Shown in pieces: positions 13,101-25,100 of a stretch of DNA of 64,000 bases. Each line of letters begins with the position of its first letter. Within the stretch, counting starts at the first letter, position 1. The position numbers and the translations under genes were made by a program. Origin of the DNA: Pomphorhynchus laevis (Eukaryota; Acanthocephala; Palaeacanthocephala; Echinorhynchida; Pomphorhynchidae); NCBI GenBank assembly GCA_012934845.2, contig WNNJ02001606.1, positions 288,733 to 352,732 on the forward strand, in the 5' to 3' direction. The notes below the pieces were generated by a model that did no database searches, had not been told where the DNA came from, and saw nothing but the letters and a program-made list of their open reading frames with translations.

Positions 13101-16100
13101 TCCTTTTCAAGTGGAATATTTTATCATAATAATGAGTTTTATATGCAAACAACCGAACACGAAAGAAATCAACACATACTCTATTTTATATCCCTTATGA
13201 TTTTATAGCATGCTTATCAGTGTGGAAAATTTTCAATTATCCTTATTCAGTTCTTTTATGAAAAACTCAAGGGTTTGGAAAACGGAGGATAGTCTTCCAG
13301 GACGTTTAATCAAGGAAAACATCAACATTAGTAGTAACACAGTAGTAAGTGATTGACATGATAATTAGTATTTAACCACACCGATAAGCAAGATACAAAA
13401 TTGTTAGTGATATAGAGAGAACAGAGTTTGTGTTGGTTTCTTTAGTGTTCGATTGTTTGCATATCAATCTTATTATTGTGATAAAATATTACACTTGAAA
13501 ATGACTATTGCAATAGTCCAAAATCTGAGGAATAAAGAAATAATTTTATTTTTGTTTGCTTTAGAAACACGACACAGTTAAAAATTTCACCATTAAAATG
13601 CATCTCTATACTTTATTTGCTATGTTATTTTTTAATCAATTTGGAGCTTCGCGATATAAAGTTTTATTTTTTCAATGAACGATAAACAACTTTCATTGTG
13701 TACAATGGCCTATTTTAAATCCGTAGTGATTCATCACAGTCTAATTGTTACGATGTTTTGTGGTCAAATAATAATGATGATTTTGCTTTTAATTAATTCC
13801 ATTTTACTTAGTGATTGAATAATCGTAATCCGAAAAAAAAAGTTTTTTATAATAAATTTTAAGTATTAAATAAATGTTTTGTAATAGCTTCAAAATCAAA
13901 TATTTCTTATAAATAAGAGATATTTGGCTCAGGGACAACCCGTCCCAGCGCGAGTTGTCCCAAACTCGTCTTTTGTTTATTTTAGGACAACTCATCTCTG
14001 AACTAACAAACAAAGAAACGAAACTAATATTTGTATTAACTAACTACTCTACACTATCCTGACAATCAAATACTAACTAATAAATAAACGGCCTTAAAGA
14101 CATAAATACGCTTAAATTAAACAGAATTAAATAAATTTTACCTATTAATAGTTTTAAAATTCTGTTATTTATATTTATTTTATAAAATGTTTTACAAAAT
14201 TTAAAATATTAAGATCAAATTTCTCGAAGGCTGTCACAGAGACCTAAATATCTCTTTTTACCAAAAGACATCCGAACTTGGCCATTTTTATTGACACCTT
14301 TTCCCAATAAGAACAAAATTTGCATTTTAAACTGACTCAGATCACCTCACGGAAATACTTGGAAATTAGCGGAGTAGGTTTCAAAAATTACTCATTTTAT
14401 TTAAAACTGAATAAATTAATGGTTATTGAATAATTTATATGTTCTGGGTGTAATTATTTTTTCGTTAAAGAAATTCGTTTAAAAAGATATATTGACGTGT
14501 TGTTTCAAAATAAATAAAAGACGAGTTCCTGATCATTTTACAAAAATTGATCAAAATCAAATATTTTTTATAAATAAGAAATATTTATGATTTTTGTTAC
14601 AGATATTTATATTCTTTATCATTATATATTATATAATCACGTAAGATATTAATGTTTCCGAAAATTGTAATATCAGAGCAATAAATGCTTATTTCTGTCT
14701 GGTGTGCAAAGACTACAGGGTTATAACGATATAATTTATAAATTAATTGCAGGTTTACAATACATTAATTAAGCGTATAATATAAATAAGTTAAGTTTTA
14801 CATTTCATATCTAATTTGGTAAGTAGTTATCATTAATGACGACGAAGTATGATATTATGTTTCTATCAAATCAACTAACTGAGTCTACGTATTAAATATA
14901 ATTATAAAATTAAAAGATAATAATGCTAAATTAAAATCTAATAATTAGATAATAAATAATTTTAAATAATTGTTATAAGATTTTATAACTTATATCAAGC
15001 ATTATTCAGCTATCATTCTCTTTCTCTTATGTTTCTAATATTATCGGTACATTTATTTTTCAATTCTTTATTTTAATTTCAAATTTTTTGTCCTAATGGC
15101 GGTAACAACTTATACCTTATTTTAGGAATATATTTACTTAAATTTGATTTTGCTATTTCTTTACTTTTCGAATTATTTAAAAGTCTACCAATATTTATGT
15201 TATCCATACATTTATTAATGAAGTACCAGAAAGATTTATGGTAACTTCACATTGAGTGCTAAATCAGCACTACTGCTTCACCCAATAGGATCATTAGCAA
15301 AAGCAAAAAATATGCCTGCGCTGGCATTTGCCAGTGCTTTTGCTAATGATCCTATTGGGTGAAGCAGTAGTGCTGATTAAGCACTCAATGTGAAGTTACC
15401 AGAAATCTTTCTGGTACTTCATACACATGACTCGTGTGCCGTCTGCCAGTCCTCCTCTGTATCCAGCAGTGGGAGGGATCTGGCACTGATGAGTCATTGT
15501 GATGACGAAACGGTACTTGCTACTGTTATCGTCGTTCTTCCGCGTCTGGCTAAAAATGATTGCGTACATAATTCACGCGGACTGGTCTCACTCTCTTTCT
15601 TGGAAATTTAAATATTTTTATATTTCAAACCACTTATCGTTTCTAAATGCTTTTCGTAATGAATATGCTTTATAATAAAAGATTGAAACATCTTTATAGG
15701 AATTACTTCCATGTGGAATGCCATCTACAGATTTAGCAAAGTTTGTTGAAACCATAATGAAGGGCAATGCACATGTAGACCATGTCATAGATTCTATTTT
15801 CATCGTATCAGATGAGCTGCGCAGAAACGTGTCCGATAAATTAATGGATTTAGGAAAAGCTATCTTCCAAAAGGTAGGTTTGTATGTTTATCAGGTTTTA
15901 CACACTTCATTTTGTAACCTAGTTTCTCAAAAATATACATTCAAGTAGTTATATTTGATAAAGTACCATTTTTATTTTAATGTCACCGCCATTTTTAAAT
16001 AAATCAGATCAGCTAACTGAGTCAACGTATTTTTTATATTAATAAATAAAAAATAATACAGAATGATATGAAAATGAAAATGGTCGGACTCACGCCCGAA

Positions 16101-19100
16101 GACGCAGCGGATAGGGCTTTTTGTCATTAGCGAACGTGGCAAGCGCCCCTGCCAAACGGGATAAGCGCTAAGAAGAATAATAAATTAAAAATAATACTAA
16201 ATAAAATTTTAATAATTTAGTAATAAGTTATAATAAAAATATATATAAATAATTTATAATTGTTATACAAGATTTTATATAATTTATATCAAGTTAAAAT
16301 TTAAAATTGAAATTAAAAAAGTCAAATTTTATGAATTGATTAAAATATAAGAGACGATGTATAATAATTAGGATTAGTGGTCATCAGGAAGAACTGCTAT
16401 GCAATCAGGTTGCGGCCCCCTATTCCTCTACCTTACATAGCAGCGGGGCAAATACAGCTAATGACGTATGTCCTCTAATGAAATTTGATTGTATATTATT
16501 ATATTCTAATACAAATTATATTGTTTATTACCCATCCATAAAAATTATCCGCTAATTATTTCAAATTTTTTTTTAAAAATATTTTATTGATTTATATATT
16601 TTACGTTTTTCTATTTGATGATAATTTTATAATAACCGAGTTTAAAATATTCATCTATTAAATTATTTAAATTATTTTGAAGCCAATATCGTTACATATT
16701 GTTGAAATTCTTAAAATTTAAATATTTTATGTATTATATTTTTTATTGTATGGTATGCATGAATGCTGATGCAAACATGTTTCTTGTAAATTTAAATATG
16801 CCATCTTTACGATATAAATTAAAAGTAGTTTTAATTGATTTTAATTAAATGTTCATATCAAGATTAATACATTCTTTATCATTAATTTTGGTTTTATTAA
16901 GAATGAGGCTACCTGGATAAATTTGTTTGCTTATTGAATAAAAATTGTTAGAGATAAATATACATATATCATCAATATATCGAAGCATATGTTTTTTATA
17001 TTTACATAGTTTAGATTTAGTTTTTACACAGTTATGAACAAATTCATATTCTTTAAAGCTTAAAAATAAGTCAACTACAATTGGGCTACTATTACCTCCC
17101 ATTGGAACACCTTTAACTTGTCTAAATATAGATGTCCCTACTTTTAAATATTTTTGATATATCAAAATTAAATATTAAGGCTTCTATTAATTCAATTTTA
17201 TCCATATATTTATATTCACTTGAAATTTGCTAAATTTGTATATAGCGTACTAAAATCGTAAGAATATTGTTTGAAAATTTATTCTTTTTATGTTCTACGA
17301 ATTCTTTTGTAGAATTAATACTGAAAAAATGTTTTATACCAGTATTAATTTCAATTACCCTACAATATTTCTTGAAGTGTGTTTTAGTTACTTTAAGTAT
17401 ATTATTTATATAATCAGAAAATGGTTTTAATGTACATTTAAAAGCACTACATATGAATTTTGGTTTTATTAGATTTTTATGTAATTTTAAATTATAATAT
17501 ATTATAGGTATAGTTTTATTACCTGATTCAACCTTTATACCCTTTTTATCCATTATAGAACAGTAACTTGTAATAATTGTTTCTTAACTTAACTCGCTAC
17601 GTTCATATGTTGGATTTACATTTAAATCATTAGAATTAACCTCTTTCATTAGTATATCATAATAAAGCTTTTTGCATATGAAGACAAAGTTATTACTAGC
17701 TTTATCATTTTGTAATTTGATTTGTTATGTGTTGCACAGTTTATTAGTTGATATTATAAAATATTCCATAGAATTATTTACCATTGTAAATTTTTGATTT
17801 CATACGTTTTCTACAAGCACGCTTGTTTTTGTTAGGCTCTTAATGATCGAGCACTTGTTGATAAGCTTTTATCAAAAGTCGTAAATTCTAACAGTCAGAG
17901 TCGATCGACATTTTCAAATCAGCGTCAAGGTGTTTGTAAATTCATAAATTAATGTTGCTGTGAAACGTTTGATTTAATTAATTTTAGAGAGGAAACAGAA
18001 GGGCAAAAAGAAGGCAACCGTCTCGAGTCCAAGTCCTATATCTGCAAATGAAAAGATAACGATAACTGATATAGCTCAAGTCACCCCGACAGATTTATAT
18101 CCCACACTTCAGCTACTAGACCTTCCTGATGCCTTGGTCGAAAGTTTTGCTTCTTTTTATTTAAGGTATTTTTTTCTACAGGAATGTATGATTTTGCGGA
18201 ACGACGTATTATTGCTTAACAAATTTTCGTTCTAAATTAAGTACAGTCGAGTCGTTTATTTGTAAGAAGATGGAAGTTCATTTATCGGATACTATTGCGA
18301 ATGGAAATACTAGTACCATAAATACTAGCACTTCAAATTGTCTAAATATAACTTGTAATGATATCTTTAAATCCTTACAAGAAGTCGAACTAATTACAAG
18401 AAGTATTGAAGAGTTGAATAATAATCCCCAATTTGATGGTATGATACTTTTAGTAGATATCATTGATTATCAAAGATTATTTACTTTTTTCATTGTTAGA
18501 TATCCATTGTTTGTAGTTTATTTTCTAAAGAATGATTGCTGCTTATGGACAACGTTTCTTCGGAAAATCGATCAAATTATTAATTATTAATGGTTATCAA
18601 TTATTAATTGAAAGTTAATAATTATAATAATTTATAAAGTTTATAATTAATTAGTAAATAATTCTCGTTACTATTCTTATAATTGACAAATATAAGATCT
18701 CGTTGTAGTCTATTTGGCATTATTATACAAGATTACAAATTTGCAATTTGTGCTTACACAATGATATTTTTAAAATGACACTAACATAATATTAAATATT
18801 AAAATTTAATATTTAATATGAAAATTTTTAAAATATAATTTGTTTTTATATCCAATTAGCATTCAAGCTACGACATAAGTGTGTGCTTATATTTTTGAGT
18901 AAATAAATCTACCTACAAGTGGTGAGTCTTAAGCTATTTTTTATCTGTGTTCTAATTCCACTAAGCATATTTGTATTTTTAATAATATTTATGAACGTTT
19001 TCAGTAATCTTAAAATTTAAATATTCTAGTTGTTTATTTAATTTGATTGCATCTGTGAGCTGAAATTCTTCTGATTGTGGCACGATATTATCCTCACAGG

Positions 19101-22100
19101 TATTGTTTCTATTCTTGATACAGCATGATTCTACTAATCAGCATGGGTGGGCCTCATCAGCCGCTGACCCAGAAATACATTTCACGTTTTGACATGTATT
19201 ATCTTTTTCTTCCGTACACTGGTGCTGATCGGATTCGAACTCAGGACGTCTGTATCGCTACTCAACGCTGCATCCACTAGTCTGGCTGCTTCAGCGGTGA
19301 TCCGGCTAGCGGACCTACATTTCACGTTTCGACACTTATTATCTGCTTACTCCGTTCACTGATGATGATCGTATTCGAACTCAGGACGTCTGTATCGCGA
19401 TTCAACGCTGCATCCACTAGACTGGCTGCTCCAGCGGTGATCCGGCTAGCGGATCACACAACTAGGTAGGTTTCTAATAAATCGTTAGAATACGATCCCT
19501 ACCAAAAGTAATATACAGAAATGTATATCTACAACACTTGAGCAGCCAGTCTAGTGGATGCAGTGTTGAATCGCGATGCAGACGTCCTGAGTTCAAATCT
19601 GATCGTCACCAGTGCAGGAAGTAAGGTTTGTTGTTGAATAACTAATTATCGTCATTATACGAGGAATTATTCGACATTGTTAAGATTTAATTGTTAATTG
19701 TTCAACATTGTTATTCGACTGCTATTTTACCGCTATCGTCTTTATTTTTACTCATTTAATAGCGATACATCTTTCCGTGATTATTTAGACCCAGACTTTG
19801 TGAGTGAATTAAATGCATATGTTCTGAATGCCTACTGTAACAATCTATTGAATGTAATTTACAACGTGAAGCTTCTCGAAACTTGTGATAATATGAGTTA
19901 TGAACAACAGGATACATTGAAAACTAATAAAGTAATTGTTTGCTTAAATTATCAGCATATTTTGAAATTATTTTTCTCTTCCTTTAGGACCGTCAATCAG
20001 TGATTGAGAAGTTCACCGAATCAAATAAGGAAAGTCTTCAAAACCTAGAACATTATTTTGGTGAATCAACGGTGCGTGAATTATTGTAAATTATTATTAA
20101 GTACATCCATAACTAATCCTTTACTATTCAATTTCTTATATACAAGTTTTGACTTTAAATATTTTTTGTAGCTTTTCTTTTACAAACAGATTGTTTAATT
20201 AGAAATTACATGTTTGACATTTAGTTTGGTATTTTTTCAACAAAAACAATTGATAACCTAATGCATCCTTATTAATGCTGACTCCTAATGTTAGTATCCG
20301 TAAACGGTTGCAGATACTACAATTTGCTTTTATTACAGATTGCTCACGTTTTTTTATTTCGTTGCAGCAACATGATTGCTTAATTGTTGATTTTAAATCA
20401 ACAAAATCCGATTTTGCTGACAATGTTTTCTCACTAGCAGCGTAATTTTAGATTAAATACTAAATATCTTATACACATTCGATAGTTTATTTATATAAAC
20501 TATTTTTGTAATGTTTATATTTACTTGTGTTTATTTAAAGAAATACTTTTTTCTATAAAAACAATTTTCATTTCTATTACCGTAACCATATCTTGGCTTT
20601 TTCTAGAATAAAAAAATAAAGTTTTTTTTTATTTTATGGGAAAAAGTGAAGATATGATCATATTTACTCCGAAAATAATCCTACGCAATTTTAATGTGAG
20701 AATGCATAATTTTTTCATTTTTAATGTGTTTGTTTGAACGTTAATAATGCCATAACGTTATTTCATTGTGTTTTTTGAACGTTAATAATGTTATAACGTT
20801 ATTGTAATAACGTTAATTAACGTCATATTAAACGTTTTTATAAATAAATTTACAGTTTCGTGATTAAAAGCGATGGATTCAAAGTATATCAACTTTTAGT
20901 TATTTCTTTAGGGCCAAAAATGTTGATTATTAAATATCCGATGCCATAAAATTTCTCTCCTTACTCGATAAGTAGTTTTGAGATAAAATGAATTTAAAAA
21001 AGAACAAGACAGCTCTTCCGCATAGAAATATTGAAGACACACATATCAAAAATATCTTAAGATATCTCTTTTGCTTTCAAAACTTATTTAGCTTTCAAAA
21101 CATTGTTGCAACAACCATGTTGTTGCAACAATCACGTTTCGATCGACACCGGCTGGCTGATGTATGCATGCAGCTTTAGCAAAGAACTTCCAGCTCTATT
21201 GTCATACGTTTTTTTCTATACAATTATTTGATGTTAAATTTATTTTAATTGCTTAAAATCGGTCATTTTTAAAGTATCGGTGCCTACTTTATTATCTTTT
21301 ATGTAGTTAGTAATTTAATATAAATATATTCCATTTCAGTTTATATATTACGTTTAGAATGTTTTTGAATTTTTATCATATTGTATTGCAACTGTGGAAC
21401 GATTATTTAACGTCACTTATCGAAAGATGGATAAAAAGCAAGCGAGGTATTTAGTTTGCGTCTATTTATTATATATAGTATACTACTATTCATATGACAT
21501 GATTTGGGACGGTGCTTTCACCTAATTTATTAGTAAATTTGTTGTAAATCGTATAGTATAATCTTATAACAGATAATGTTATAAGTATCAATATTCTAGA
21601 AATATATGGCAGCATATTTCTAGAATACGTTTTTGTTGTAAAATAGTTTATATTTCCAGCTAATAAAATTAACGTTAATTATTAGTAATATTAATAATCA
21701 ATAATTTTATTTGTCATTAATCAAGTATGTGCAGGTCAACAATACACATAGTTTTTCTCTTGAGATTTGGTTCCTCTTACCTCATCGAGTATCCAGATTT
21801 TCGATGTTTTCCCATAGTGTCCACGATAAGTAATATAATACATAAAAGTATATGCAATTGCTAATATTTTTATATTTATATTGATTATTGAATTGAACTA
21901 ATTCATTAGATTGTAGAAAATTTGATAACTTTACAAGGTACATTTCTCATTTTGATAAAATGAGAAGTTTCGCCGTTTAAGATTTTGAAAATGTAATAAA
22001 TATGTTTGCATTGTTATATTTTACTCTTAGCATTTGGAAATGGATAAACTTTGTCAAATGGTAGTATTTTTATATTACGAATTGAAATTGAATGTGGTAA

Positions 22101-25100
22101 TTACTATATAAAATTAATAATAAAATTAATAAATATTAATTTTATTATAAATATAATAAAATTAATATTTTATTATATTAAGGGTAGAGGAGTTAGGGGC
22201 CGAAACCTGATAGCATAGCAGTTCCTCCTGATGACCTCTAATTCTTATTCTGATACAACGTCTGTTATTTATTAGTCAATTCATAAAAATGACGTTTATT
22301 TTAAATTTCATTTTTTATTTTTTATTTTTATTTTTTAACTTGATTAAAATTATAGAAAATCTAAAAACAATTATTAATTTTATTATTTAATTATTAAATT
22401 TTGATTTAGCATTATTATGTTTTGTTTATTTTATAATTATATAACAATACGTAGACTCAGTTAGCTGATTTAATTTATTAATTATTAATTTAATATTTAG
22501 TAAAAATTAATAAAATTTATTGTTTATTTTGTGGAAAAACGATTGTTTGTAAATTGGTATCTAGTGCATTGCGCCTTGTTAATATTAAAATTGTATTGTT
22601 CTACTGACTGCCACATTGCACGACATTTTATTCATCGGTCTCAATAATTATATTTCATCAATATGACAATTTTTTTGTTTTCTTTACAGGGAAGTCGGAC
22701 TTGAAACTCGTGAGATTTTAAAATCCAAGCTGCAATCAGAAGTGGATCTAAGCAAGGCACTTCGTCAAGCCGTAATTCTAATTTTGTACGCTTCGAATTC
22801 CTTGTATTTACCTATAACCGGAAAAATGATTCCTGCTATACTGCGTATTATCGAATTATCACTACAGGAACAAAACTCTAGCGAATTAACCGAACTTAAC
22901 GAAATCTACAGTAGGCCTTAATTTTTTGTGCTTGGTTTAATTAATTGAACATATGCAGCTTTCTAACTTCTAAAATTACTTTCTAACGTTTTGTAAATCC
23001 GCAAATATTTGATTAATTGAACTCAATGTTTTATTTTTTGTTTTAGATTTAAACCTGAATAGAAATTCTCTCAATTACAATTATAGCAATTTATCTGAAA
23101 TACTCTTATTCTGATTAAACAGTTTAAAAATGTTTCACGCATTATATGTGGGCAGTGTTGCAACAAAAGTTTGGATATAACAATATACGAGTTAATAATT
23201 ATACAAGTCAAAATATATATATAATTTTATATCTGACTGTGTTAAACTGTGCTCCGTGAGCTAATAAGCTTCAGTTTCATAATTGTAGATGTTGCCAAAA
23301 ACCGGAGTTCGATTACAAGCAGAGCAGACTTCCTTATCACACCTAGACGAGCTGATGGTAGCAGGCAGCACTCATCAGTAGGGTGAACTACCATCAGTCG
23401 TTTCGGCTGCCTTATGATATATTAAATAGGCATTTCCGAGAATTTGCTAACGTGGTAGCATGGGCATAGCCTCTTTAAACTAACCATGGGCTTTCAGGAC
23501 CATCCTAATTTTATCCGGCAGGAATTTTACTTGCTGTCATTGCTTGCTTTCTCACAGGATCCTTTAGAGGATACTTTTTTATAATTCTACATCTGACTGT
23601 GTTAAACTGTGCTCCGGGAGCTAATAAGCTTCAGTTTCATAATTGTAGATGTTGCCAAAAACCGGAGTTCGATTACAAGTAGAGCAGATTTCCTTATCAC
23701 TCCTAGACGAGCTGATGGTAGCAGGCAGCACTCATCAGCTCGTCTAAAAGTGATAATGAAGTCTGCTCTACTTGTAATCGAACTCCGATTTTTGGCAACA
23801 TCAACAATTATGAAACTGAAGCTTATTAGCTGCCGGAGCACAGTTTAACACAACCGGATTTAAAACTATAAAAATGTATCCTTCAAATGATCCTGTGAGA
23901 AAGCAAGCAACGACAGCAAGTAAAATAGTGCCGAATAAAATTAGGATGGTACGGAAAGCACATGGTTAGTTTAAAGATCCTAGGTCCATGCTACCACGTT
24001 AGCAAATTCTCGGAAATGCCTATTTAATATATCACAAGGTAGCCGAAACGACTGATGGTAGTTCACCCTACTGATTAGTGCTGCCGGCTACCATCAGCTC
24101 GTCTAAGAGTGATAAGGCAGTCTGCTCTACTTGTCATCGAACTCTGGTTTTTGGCAACATCTACAATTATATATATATAACTGGACTTCGATCATCAGCT
24201 CTATCTGTCTAATGTATCACTCCGAGACGTTCCTAACTACCCAGCAGTCATCGTAAGTTGGATGAAGTGGTTAGGGTACGTTTCGACTGCTTTTGTGATA
24301 ACTATAAAGACACCAGCAATTCCTCACGATGCTAAACGAAGCTTAGGTGCAGAAAGCGTTTTTACTGGCTTGTTGTGTGTGGACCTTTTAGTTATTCTTT
24401 ATATAAGGCACAAATGCGTATCCGTTGATTACGAGGTCACTGAATTTCTCACAGGATTCCAAACGGAATGCATTATGTTATAAATTGTTTTTGCGAAAAA
24501 TCGCTTAAAACTGTGGTCCAGGAGCCAAAGCTGGCTACAATTGATTTAAAATTACATATTAAAATCGGAGTACCTCACATATTGTGAGTTCCAAAGCATT
24601 AAGAAAAGGAAAAAAGTCAAATCAAAGCGAAGTAGCAAAATGCGACCAGGACAGTCGATTCTGAGACACCATTTCAAGTTCTTGTCTCTATATTCGTTTA
24701 AATCTGCGTCAGATAATGTTCGAGTCGTTGTAAAGAATTTTCTTGTCGTCGTCTTCAATTGTTCTCTATAAATTCTTTCGAACACCGAATCTAGGAAGTC
24801 GCCAAGATTCCTCTTGATCCAAGTATAACGTTAACTTAGGGAGTCTTCTATTCCCATTCACAGTACATGGCCAAGATAGGCCAGTCTATTCTTTCGAACC
24901 AGGCCAGACACAGTAACGCCGAGTGATCATCGTGAATACACTTTTGCGTTTAATTCGCGATCGAACAGATTGACTCTTGCAATTCTGCGTAGACAGCAGT
25001 TTTAAAAGACATCAAACTGTTTACTTGTGGTAAGTTTATCAGGCCAGCACTCAGAGCCATACAACACAACTGAGCGGACAACATACGAATACATTTGGAC

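Noticed and set aside
13251-13343. Exon-like segment with good acceptor and GTAAGT donor in UFL1 intron 6
   Set aside because: It lies in the loop of a fold-back element, carries a stop in the UFL1 phase and has no counterpart in UFL1.
19231-19600. tRNA genes
   Set aside because: A and B boxes are present but no acceptor stem or full cloverleaf forms, and the units are repeated with SINE-like flanks.
23602-23848. Two overlapping 79-residue frames on opposite strands with nearly the same protein
   Set aside because: They are the same palindromic repeat read from either side, not genes.
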